Positions 1-6,904 of a stretch of DNA of 64,000 bases are shown piece after piece. Within the stretch, counting starts at the first letter, position 1. Each line of letters starts with the position of its first letter. This stretch comes from Pedobacter sp. JY14-1 (GTDB taxonomy: Bacteria; Bacteroidota; Bacteroidia; Sphingobacteriales; Sphingobacteriaceae), in contig NZ_JARJHU010000001.1 in assembly GCF_029269825.1 (NCBI RefSeq), positions 1,069,327-1,133,326 of the forward strand, written 5' to 3'. A model generated the notes under the pieces. The model searched no databases, was not told where the DNA came from, and saw only the letters and a list, made by a program, of their open reading frames with translations. Both the position numbers and the translations under genes were made by a program.

Positions 1-273
1 TGCCACACCCCTATCCATCAATGCTTTGGGCAGCTCTCTTCCTCCCCCGGTAATGCCGCCTCCATGAAACCATACAATGGTTGCAAAACCTTTCATATCC
101 TTAGGGATATAGAGGTCCAGGCGGCACTGTTGTTTCTGATAGGTATCCGCTTTTGCGGAATCCGGATAATAAAATATTTTTTCTAAAGTCCGTTGTGCAA
201 CGGCTGGGATTGTCATTATTAGCAACAGGCACAAAGTGGTACAAGTCCGGCAGATCAGTTTCATTTTTTTCAT
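1..273 (-). CDS. alpha/beta-hydrolase (esterase-like), N-terminal fragment
   Basis: This is a 91-codon open frame running off the left edge, so only the N-terminus is present. It starts at ATG 273; a second in-frame ATG lies three codons later. Residues 1-27 form a signal peptide ending in AVAQ, so the enzyme is exported. The mature part reads like a BD-FAE/Esterase_D type hydrolase: a YPDS segment, LDLYIP, then VWFHGGG, the oxyanion-hole HGGG motif of carboxylesterases/lipases. The catalytic Ser, Asp and His would lie outside the window. The specific substrate (acetyl-xylan, feruloyl or other ester) cannot be told from this piece. Confidence 0.75.
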   Translation of the reverse strand, partial: MKKMKLICRTCTTLCLLLIMTIPAVAQRTLEKIFYYPDSAKADTYQKQQCRLDLYIPKDMKGFATIVWFHGGGITGGGRELPKALMDRGVA

Positions 274-306
274 CAATTCAGGTCTGGTTGGGCGCAAGTT
301 AAAAAT

Positions 307-314
307 TACCTTTG
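307..314 (+). promoter_or_regulatory. candidate -7 promoter element TACCTTTG
   Basis: An exact match to the Bacteroidota -7 consensus TAnnTTTG lies 45 nt upstream of ATG 360. A TTG at 288-290 could be the -33 element, although the 16-nt spacing is short. It would drive the DUF6265/lipoprotein pair. Confidence 0.4.
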
Positions 315-359
315 AATTCACTATATTAGAAGGCTCGATAACCAATTAAATAAACCGTG

Positions 360-860
360 ATGAAGTATCTATTCTCATTTTTCGCACTGTTGCTGCTCAA
401 TAGTATATGTTTCAGCGCCCATGCACAGACCGCTGGAGGATCATTTTCTGATATTGCCTTTATTGAAGGCCACTGGAAAGCAAAGATGCCCGACGGCCAG
501 ACAATAGAAGGCACCTGGCTGGCACCTGAAGGTGACAATATCCTTGGCTTCATGCGAATGATGAGAGGCGGGAAAGCTGATCTTTACGAAATCCTGGCCT
601 ATGAAAAGTCAGAAAAAGGATTAGTTTCCCTGGTAAAACACTTTAAGCCAGGACTAATTGGCCTTGAGGAAAAAGAAAAGCAAGACCGATACGTTTTTGT
701 AGAAGCCGGCAAAGACCGCGCAATATTTCAAAAGGAAGGCGAATCGTTACGTATTTTATATGAAAAACGTTCTGCAACGCAATTTGTGATTGCCAGGGGC
801 AATGAGCAGGACGGCAAATGGGTATTCAAAGACCTTTTTGTGTTTAACAAAGTTAAATAG
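360..860 (+). CDS. DUF6265-like exported protein
   Basis: A 166-residue protein with a clear signal peptide (about residues 1-23, ending SAHAQ). The mature region starts with FIEGHWKA, then TIEGTWLAPEGDNILGFMRM and a YEILAYEK strand. This succession of short beta-strands (G-W-x-x, E-x-W, LGF-R) is characteristic of the DUF6265 family of small periplasmic beta-barrels of unknown ligand. A GTG at 357 is in frame directly before the ATG, so the start is ambiguous by one codon. The next gene begins 5 nt after the stop, suggesting co-transcription. Biochemical function is not known. Confidence 0.7.
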   Translation: MKYLFSFFALLLLNSICFSAHAQTAGGSFSDIAFIEGHWKAKMPDGQTIEGTWLAPEGDNILGFMRMMRGGKADLYEILAYEKSEKGLVSLVKHFKPGLIGLEEKEKQDRYVFVEAGKDRAIFQKEGESLRILYEKRSATQFVIARGNEQDGKWVFKDLFVFNKVK

Positions 861-865
861 CAGAA

Positions 866-1609
866 ATGCCTAAAAGCGCTGCCGGTTATTGGTTGACCGT
901 CCTGTTGTTCTGCTCCTCCTGTGTAAAAAAAATTGATCAGCCGTTCAGCCCTCCCTGTAACAGGATCGTTCAGATCTCGGCCTTTCAATACCCTGATAAC
1001 ATTGTTTATCCGTTCATGGCAGTATTTTATGACAACAAAGGCAGAGTAAGTTCTGCACGTGGTGAAGGCAAAATAAATTACGAGTTTACCTATTTTGACG
1101 ATCACATCGAGCTAAAGGCGACAAGCTTTGAAGGTGAACTGAAAGTTTATTATTATTACCTCAATGCAGAAGGAAGAATCAAAGGTTCCTCTGTATTTGA
1201 CAATGGGATTAAATATAACAAGGAAGGATTCATCACCACTATGAAAAGACCAGACTTGAAAAAAGATCTTGTGACAGGGTATAAACAGTTATTCTTTAGC
1301 TATCAAAATGGCAATCTGACTGAGATCCATGACGAAACAGGTGAAAAAACCTACTCCTTTGAGTACTACGAACAAATACAGCAAAGCGTTGCAGGTTATA
1401 ACTCTCCGCTCTTTGCCGGCAATGTAATTTCGGACAGGCCCACTTCTTTCCTCATTGAAATGGGCTTTTTTGGACGGCAATCGCATAATTTGTTAAAAAA
1501 AGCGAATGACGGCAGCCTGTCTGTCCACAACATAGATTACCAGTTCGACCATAAGGGCCGCATCACCACCCAGTCAGGTACGTATAAATTTGTATATCAG
1601 TGTGACTGA
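866..1609 (+). CDS. putative lipoprotein, function unknown
   Basis: A 247-residue protein with a lipoprotein signal peptide (hydrophobic core LTVLLF followed by CSSC, probable lipidated Cys19). The mature part consists of strands with repeated Y-D/N-x-x-G-R elements (FYDNKGRVSS, DHKGRITTQSG) and F-x-Y pairs. This resembles the YD-repeat-like beta proteins (DUF4595-type) of Bacteroidota lipoproteins. It probably sits in the outer membrane facing the periplasm or the surface. It begins 5 nt after the DUF6265 gene. The family assignment is tentative. Confidence 0.6.
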   Translation: MPKSAAGYWLTVLLFCSSCVKKIDQPFSPPCNRIVQISAFQYPDNIVYPFMAVFYDNKGRVSSARGEGKINYEFTYFDDHIELKATSFEGELKVYYYYLNAEGRIKGSSVFDNGIKYNKEGFITTMKRPDLKKDLVTGYKQLFFSYQNGNLTEIHDETGEKTYSFEYYEQIQQSVAGYNSPLFAGNVISDRPTSFLIEMGFFGRQSHNLLKKANDGSLSVHNIDYQFDHKGRITTQSGTYKFVYQCD

Positions 1610-1621
1610 CCATCCTGTCAG

Positions 1622-1629
1622 TATCTTTG
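1622..1629 (+). promoter_or_regulatory. candidate -7 promoter element TATCTTTG
   Basis: An exact TAnnTTTG match in the 85-nt gap before the sensor kinase gene, 66 nt upstream of its ATG. No clear -33 element is visible. Confidence 0.35.
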
Positions 1630-1694
1630 TGATACGGACAATTTCTATTAGCTTAGTCTCTATATAGTCAACAGGCTTATATTGCATAATTGAT

Positions 1695-2906
1695 ATGACC
1701 GAATTGAAAAATCCCGTACCTGAGAACGAAATGGACCGGTTGCTGGCCCTTGCCGAACTTGACCTGGACTATTCATCACTCAATGACAACTTCAGGGACC
1801 TTACTCATCTCGCTGCAAAAGTTGCAGGAACTGACATCTCGCTGATCAACCTGATCGACTCATTTACACAATGGACAATCGGTAACTACGGGATGGATAT
1901 AGACCAGATGAAACGTGAAGATTCCGTTTGCCAGTATACCATTATGACCGACGAGCCGTTCGAAGTGCCAAACCTGGCCGCCGATCAACGGTTCCGTGAA
2001 AAATCTTATGTAAAGGACCCGATATCGCTGCGCTATTACCTTGGCGTGCCATTAAAAGACAGCAATGGAGTCAACCTCGGTGCGCTTTGCGTGCTGGACC
2101 CAAAATTAAAAACGCTGAGTCCCGAAAAAATAGAAATGCTCGGGATCATTGCCGGTGAGATCGTCAACCGGCTGAAATCCTATAAAGCGATAGAAACCCT
2201 GCGCAACCAGGTTAAAGAAGCAGATGCCACCAAGAAAAAGGTAGCCCATGATATCCGCGGGCCGCTGGCAGGCATTATCGGCTTATCTGAAATCATTGCA
2301 CAACAAGGAAATACCGCGCAACTGGACGAGGTAATGGACTTCATTCAGCTGATTCATAAAAGCAGTAAATCTGTCCTGGAGCTTGCCGATGAGATCCTTT
2401 CAGGTGATTCGGACAAACTCCGTGAAAGTGAATACAACCTGGAGGTTTTCGCCGACAAGCTCCGTAAATTGTATGACCCGCAGGCGTTCAATAAAGGTTT
2501 GCGCCTGAAGATCACTTTCAATGAGTCGCACAGCAAGATCCCTTTTTCCAAGAACAAACTGCTGCAGATCACCGGCAACCTGATCTCCAACGCCATCAAG
2601 TTTACCCCGTCCGTCGGAGAGGTGTCCGTAAACCTCGACCTGACTGCGCAGGATAACAAAAACGCGCTCAGCATCCATGTAAGAGACACGGGCGTAGGCA
2701 TGACCCAGGAAGTTATTGATGAAATTATGCGTGACGGCACCTCAACAACAAAGGGAACATCAGGCGAAAAAGGCTATGGATTTGGGCTGGCTCTGGTTAA
2801 ACATCTTGTGGAAAATCTTAAAGGAACGATGAAGATCAACTCAACACCGGGCTCAGGCACCAGCTTCCAGGTCCTGATTCCGCAGGAAATCCCTTTACCC
2901 AGCTAA
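1695..2906 (+). CDS. GAF-domain sensor histidine kinase
   Basis: 403 residues, no transmembrane segment, so a cytoplasmic sensor kinase. Residues about 30-160 form a GAF domain (DISLINLIDSFTQW, YLGVPLKDSNG, LGALCVLDP). A HisKA helix follows with the H-box AHDIRGPLAGI (His185 as phosphoacceptor). The HATPase domain has the N-box (NLISNAIKFTP, Asn299), a G1 box DTGVGM and a G2 box GYGFGLALV. The IRGPL wording of the H-box is common in Bacteroidota hybrid-type kinases. No response regulator is adjacent; the following gene is a CheB-type esterase. The ligand of the GAF domain is unknown, and the GAF subtype with an SVCQYTI motif often accompanies light- or redox-responsive kinases. Confidence 0.85.
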   Translation: MTELKNPVPENEMDRLLALAELDLDYSSLNDNFRDLTHLAAKVAGTDISLINLIDSFTQWTIGNYGMDIDQMKREDSVCQYTIMTDEPFEVPNLAADQRFREKSYVKDPISLRYYLGVPLKDSNGVNLGALCVLDPKLKTLSPEKIEMLGIIAGEIVNRLKSYKAIETLRNQVKEADATKKKVAHDIRGPLAGIIGLSEIIAQQGNTAQLDEVMDFIQLIHKSSKSVLELADEILSGDSDKLRESEYNLEVFADKLRKLYDPQAFNKGLRLKITFNESHSKIPFSKNKLLQITGNLISNAIKFTPSVGEVSVNLDLTAQDNKNALSIHVRDTGVGMTQEVIDEIMRDGTSTTKGTSGEKGYGFGLALVKHLVENLKGTMKINSTPGSGTSFQVLIPQEIPLPS

Positions 2907-2987
2907 AGAGGGATTAATACACCGGCAAAAGCACCAACTTTTAAACATCCTGGTTGTTAATGGTACAAATATTTGACATCAGGTACT

Positions 2988-3566
2988 ATGGAAAACGACT
3001 GCTATGTAGTAGGTATTGGTGCTTCCGCCGGTGGCATGGAGGCCTTGAGAACATTCTTCAGCCAACTACCACCGAATCTGCCTGCTGCCTTCGTCGTCAT
3101 TACCCACCTGATGCGTGAACACCGCAGCATACTTGACAGCTATTTACGCGACAAAACCGAAATGGCTGTAGTACGCTGTGATCATGATATGGGTATTGAG
3201 CTCGGAATGGTCTATGTACTACCAGAAAACACCCATGTCACTATCCGTCAACGCATATTGCGTGTACACCCCAGGAGCAACGAAATCATCAACCATGCCA
3301 TCGATATTTTCCTAAGTTCGCTGGCCACAGATTGTGGCAGCAAGGCTATTGCTGTTGTACTCTCGGGCAGGGGCAGCGATGGCCTGGAGGGTAGCAGAAA
3401 AGTTTCCGCAAACGGTGGGACAGTACTGGTCCAATCTCCCGAATCAGCGTACGCCGGTGATATGCCTCAAGCCATCATTACAGGGGACCATCCCCAGGAA
3501 ATTTCCTCACCCGGATACCTGGCCGAAAAGCTGGCCTCCTTGCTTCTTGACAGCAACAAGACTTAA
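2988..3566 (+). CDS. CheB-type protein-glutamate methylesterase domain protein
   Basis: About 192 residues, consisting of the CheB catalytic domain alone without a receiver domain. The family catalytic triad is visible: Ser13 in GIGASAGGMEAL, His40 in VITHLM and Asp131 in GRGSDGLEG. I chose ATG 2988; an in-frame TTG lies five codons upstream at 2973. No CheR, chemoreceptor or CheA lies in the window, so this is not part of a classical chemotaxis operon. Stand-alone CheB domains in Bacteroidota are often near hybrid kinases and CheR/PAS proteins of unclear purpose. The MFS gene begins 20 nt downstream and may be co-transcribed. Confidence 0.85.
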   Translation: MENDCYVVGIGASAGGMEALRTFFSQLPPNLPAAFVVITHLMREHRSILDSYLRDKTEMAVVRCDHDMGIELGMVYVLPENTHVTIRQRILRVHPRSNEIINHAIDIFLSSLATDCGSKAIAVVLSGRGSDGLEGSRKVSANGGTVLVQSPESAYAGDMPQAIITGDHPQEISSPGYLAEKLASLLLDSNKT

Positions 3567-3586
3567 AAAACACCTACATTTACGGC

Positions 3587-4771
3587 ATGAAATCAAATTC
3601 AGGCCCCATCCCTACCATCCTTGCCTTTGCCCTCATCCCTCTTTCCGGCTTTGCAACCGATATATACATTCCCTCATTACCCAGTATGGCTGCACATCTC
3701 GGTGTCAGCGACCTGCAAGTCCAGATGACCCTCAGTCTTTTCCTGATCAGCTATGGAGTAGGCCAGCTTTTTATCGGAAGCCTGCTTGACAGCTTTGGCC
3801 GTTACAGAATCAACCTGGTCAGTCTCGCTATATTTACCCTGGCCAGCATCGTCATCGCCAATACCGGAAACATCTACCTGATCTATGCGATGCGCATTAT
3901 CCACGGTCTTACCGTGGCCGCTATTGTCGTATCCAAGCGTGCCTACTTCATCGACGTTTTTTCAGGGGAAAAACTGAAGCATTACCTGAGCATGTTTTCC
4001 ATCATCTGGGCAACAGCTCCGATTATTGCCCCTTTTGCCGGTGGTTATCTGCAGACTTATATCGGCTGGCAGGCCAATTTCTATTTCTTAGCGCTTTTTG
4101 GCAGTGTTGTCCTTGTGCTCGAAATGATCTTCAGCGGAGAAACCATCCGCCAGAAAATGCCTTTCAACCTGCGGACAATTACCAAAGTCTATACCGAAAT
4201 GTTTAAAACGCCGAGCTTCTCTCTGGGAATTGTAATGCTTGGACTGGCTTATGGTATGGTCATGATCTATAACCTGACCGGGCCTTTCATTATTGAGCAC
4301 CAACTGGGTCTGAGCCCGGTAGTAGCCGGTTACAGTTCCCTGATCCTGGGAAGTGCGGTGATGGCAGGTGGCCTGATCAGCAAAGCGACCATCAACAAAC
4401 CGTTCAGACTGAAAATATGGCTCAACCTGGGCATACAGCTGCTTTTCGGTCTGGTGATGCTGGTCAGTTCCTGGTTCTTCTCCAGTCTTTACAGCATGAT
4501 ATTTTTCGCTTTCATCATTCATGCGGCTTCCGGTTACGTCTTCAACAGCTTCTTTACCTACTGCCTTGGCCGCTTTCCGAAGAATGCCGGTATTGCCAGC
4601 GGACTTACCGGCGGCATCAATTATGTCATTGTTTCACTTTTCAGTTACCTCATCATTTCCTTCATTTCGGCAAAGGATGAAGGAAACCTGGCTTACAGCT
4701 ATATCATCATGACCGCCGGTGCCCTGCTTGTGATGTACTGGCTGACCAGGTACCGTGATGAAATGGCATGA
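3587..4771 (+). CDS. MFS transporter, Bcr/CflA drug-resistance type
   Basis: 394 residues with about 12 predicted transmembrane helices. The N-terminus SGFATDIYIPSLPSMAAHLGVS matches the D-x-Y-x-P-x-x-P motif of helix 1 in the DHA1/Bcr-CflA proton-drug antiporters. It is followed by the cytoplasmic loop motif A-like GSLLDSFGRY and the motif C-like stretch in helix 5 (APIIAPFAGGYL). It should be an inner-membrane efflux pump; the natural substrate is unknown. It follows the CheB-like gene by 20 nt. Confidence 0.85.
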   Translation: MKSNSGPIPTILAFALIPLSGFATDIYIPSLPSMAAHLGVSDLQVQMTLSLFLISYGVGQLFIGSLLDSFGRYRINLVSLAIFTLASIVIANTGNIYLIYAMRIIHGLTVAAIVVSKRAYFIDVFSGEKLKHYLSMFSIIWATAPIIAPFAGGYLQTYIGWQANFYFLALFGSVVLVLEMIFSGETIRQKMPFNLRTITKVYTEMFKTPSFSLGIVMLGLAYGMVMIYNLTGPFIIEHQLGLSPVVAGYSSLILGSAVMAGGLISKATINKPFRLKIWLNLGIQLLFGLVMLVSSWFFSSLYSMIFFAFIIHAASGYVFNSFFTYCLGRFPKNAGIASGLTGGINYVIVSLFSYLIISFISAKDEGNLAYSYIIMTAGALLVMYWLTRYRDEMA

Positions 4772-4809
4772 AAGGCTGGCCATCAAGGAATTTAAAAAAT
4801 AATCCATCA

Positions 4810-4817
4810 TAAATTTG
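4810..4817 (+). promoter_or_regulatory. candidate -7 promoter element TAAATTTG of the blaI-like operon
   Basis: An exact TAnnTTTG match 31 nt upstream of the repressor ATG. A TTT at 4791-4793 could serve as the -33 element. Transcription would start near 4824, inside the inverted repeat described next. Confidence 0.5.
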
Positions 4818-4822
4818 TATCG

Positions 4823-4838
4823 TACGATTTTAATCGTA
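4823..4838 (+). promoter_or_regulatory. probable BlaI-type operator (inverted repeat)
   Basis: TACGATTTTAATCGTA is a perfect inverted repeat (7-bp arms, 2-bp centre). It lies immediately downstream of the -7 element and 10 nt before the repressor start codon. BlaI/MecI/CopY dimers bind short dyads of this kind over their own promoters, so autoregulation is the natural reading. No second copy was noticed elsewhere in the window. Confidence 0.65.
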
Positions 4839-4848
4839 TGTTTACATT

Positions 4849-5229
4849 ATGGAAAATACAATAGAACCATCTAAGGCCGAACTGGATATCCTGACCGTGA
4901 TTTGGAAACATGGCCCCAACACCGTCCGGTTCGTACACAATCAGCTGCAGCAGATTAAAGAGGTTAACTACACCACCACCCTGAAACAGATGCAGCTGAT
5001 GACGGAAAAAGGCATGCTCAAAAGAGACGAGAGCAGCATGACACACATCTACAGTGCCGCAGAAGAACCCAGCAAGACAAAGGGCCACCTGCTGGATAAA
5101 TTCGTAAACCACATCTACGAAGGTTCAGCCGGCAATCTGGTGATGCAACTCCTTGACAATAAAAAAGCTTCATCTGAAGACCTCAAGCTTATCCGGGATA
5201 TCCTGGACAAACTCGACCAACCTCAATAA
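4849..5229 (+). CDS. BlaI/MecI/CopY family transcriptional repressor
   Basis: 126 residues, the family's usual length. The N-terminal winged helix-turn-helix is evident (SKAELDILTVIWKHGPNTV, then NYTTTLKQMQLMTEKGML for the recognition helix and wing). A C-terminal helical dimerisation region includes the usual cleavage/dimer segment. It represses its own operon until a partner M56 protease inactivates it. Such a protease is encoded 24 nt downstream. A dyad operator overlies the promoter. The signal is not necessarily a beta-lactam, since no beta-lactamase is present. Confidence 0.9.
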   Translation: MENTIEPSKAELDILTVIWKHGPNTVRFVHNQLQQIKEVNYTTTLKQMQLMTEKGMLKRDESSMTHIYSAAEEPSKTKGHLLDKFVNHIYEGSAGNLVMQLLDNKKASSEDLKLIRDILDKLDQPQ

Positions 5230-5253
5230 CCACCTCTCGAAAACCTAAAGATT

Positions 5254-6891
5254 ATGGAACAGATCCTGACCAACATCCTGCTCAACTCACTAGCCCTGGG
5301 ACTGGTGACCGCTGTCCTTACCGGAGTAGTGCTGATCAGCACCCGCTCTGCCAGCCCGATGCTGCGTTACCGCATGCTTACGGCCCTGCTCCTGCTTTTT
5401 ACCGCAGGCGTTGCAGTCATTGGCTATTGGGCATTTTACGGAACTACGGGCACAAGTTCTATGGTACAAGACAGACCAGATAATGTACCTGTCTTTGCAA
5501 AAACTCCTGAGCCGGCTGAAATACATCATGTCCCTGACACAGGTAACATCGGAAACTTGTCTGGCTACCTGCGCCATTTTATGGACAGCAACGCCCGTGT
5601 AATCGCCCTGGCATGGCTACTCATTGTGGTGATCAAAAGTGTGAGACTAGGCAGTAGCCTCATGGAACTTCATTACCTGAGAACAAGGCAGATCTTTCCG
5701 GCGGGCAGACATTGGGAAGAAGAAGTGAACAGGCTGGCCAGGCAGACAGGGCTTCATAAGGTTGTGCGGATTGCACAATCTGGTCTAACCCAGGTACCCG
5801 TGGTTATCGGTCATTTCAGGCCCATCATCCTTATCCCGCTTGGCATGATCACAGCCATCAAACCGCGGGAAATCGAAATGATGCTGCTCCATGAACTTGC
5901 GCACATCAGGCGCATGGATTTCCTGGTAAACCTGCTTCAGCACCTGCTGGAAGTACTTTTCTTCTTTAATCCTGCGGTGCTATGGCTCTCAGCGCTCATC
6001 CGTAAAGAAAGAGAAAACTGCTGCGACGAAATGGTATTGCGGCAATCCGGGTCGAAACAGACCTATATACAGGCTTTGCTTTCCTTCCGGGAATATCAGA
6101 TGGCGGCACCAGCCTATGCGATGGCTTTTGCCAGAGAGAGCAATCTGGTAACCCGGGTGCGACGTATGGTGAGCCAGAAGAACACCTGTCTGAATATGGC
6201 AGAAAAAATAGGCATGCTTGCCGCAATTATACTGCTATGCAGTTTTAGCCTGCTGCACAATACCAACACCCCCAACAGACAGATTCCAGCTAAAGCAGGC
6301 GTTACCCGGAATAATACCAATACCAGGCATAAACAGCCGGCGGTATTGCGATCCGCTGACGCAACGCAAACTGTACAGCAAATGAAAGCCGATCTGCCGG
6401 CAAAAGATCTGCACCCGCTCACCGACACTACCGGGAAAGCAAAAACCATAAGGTCGGTAGAACTAGCCGACAGCTCTAAAACCGCTGTTACCATCAAACT
6501 CGACAATAAGGTGATCGACAAGCTCGCCGGCAGCCTGAGCACTACTCTGAGCAATGTGGTTAACATGGCACTGGACAGCAGTGCGCATTACATCAGCAAG
6601 TCCAACGCGAAGCAGGAACCTGCCCTTAAACAAGAAACCCTGCCTAAGCAAAAAGACCTCACTACGCAACTGATTGAGGCCCTGGAAAAATCGGGCATCA
6701 ACACCAGCGATGACGAATTCCGGTTCCATATCGACAACAGGGAGCTTACGGTAAACGGCAAATTACAGCCGGTTAGCATACACAAACAGGTTATATCGGG
6801 TTTTCTGAAAAGCCCTAAAGACAAGATCGATTTCACTTATACGCGCCGGGGGGGTTATATAAGTACCCACAGTCTCTACAACAAGGAATAA
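5254..6891 (+). CDS. M56 family (BlaR1-like) membrane metallopeptidase
   Basis: 545 residues. Transmembrane helices lie at about residues 8-28, 42-60, 116-132 and 225-245, with a further one near 288-305. The zinc motif HELAH (His213, Glu214, His217) followed by RRMD, and the downstream ENCCDE segment (about 254-259), define an M56/gluzincin protease facing the cytoplasm, as in BlaR1/MecR1. The C-terminal 240 residues are extracytoplasmic and Thr/Lys/Gln-rich, ending with a segment reading ELTVNGKLQP and a probable small beta-domain. They show no penicillin-binding SxxK/SxN/KTG motifs, so the sensed ligand is unlikely to be a beta-lactam. It is 24 nt after the repressor and 13 nt before the receptor gene, hence co-transcribed. 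Confidence 0.88.
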   Translation: MEQILTNILLNSLALGLVTAVLTGVVLISTRSASPMLRYRMLTALLLLFTAGVAVIGYWAFYGTTGTSSMVQDRPDNVPVFAKTPEPAEIHHVPDTGNIGNLSGYLRHFMDSNARVIALAWLLIVVIKSVRLGSSLMELHYLRTRQIFPAGRHWEEEVNRLARQTGLHKVVRIAQSGLTQVPVVIGHFRPIILIPLGMITAIKPREIEMMLLHELAHIRRMDFLVNLLQHLLEVLFFFNPAVLWLSALIRKERENCCDEMVLRQSGSKQTYIQALLSFREYQMAAPAYAMAFARESNLVTRVRRMVSQKNTCLNMAEKIGMLAAIILLCSFSLLHNTNTPNRQIPAKAGVTRNNTNTRHKQPAVLRSADATQTVQQMKADLPAKDLHPLTDTTGKAKTIRSVELADSSKTAVTIKLDNKVIDKLAGSLSTTLSNVVNMALDSSAHYISKSNAKQEPALKQETLPKQKDLTTQLIEALEKSGINTSDDEFRFHIDNRELTVNGKLQPVSIHKQVISGFLKSPKDKIDFTYTRRGGYISTHSLYNKE

Positions 6892-6904
6892 TCTCTACAG
6901 ACAT

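Noticed and set aside
728..1105. 125-codon minus-strand frame across the DUF6265/lipoprotein junction
   Set aside because: Antisense to two co-oriented genes with signal peptides.
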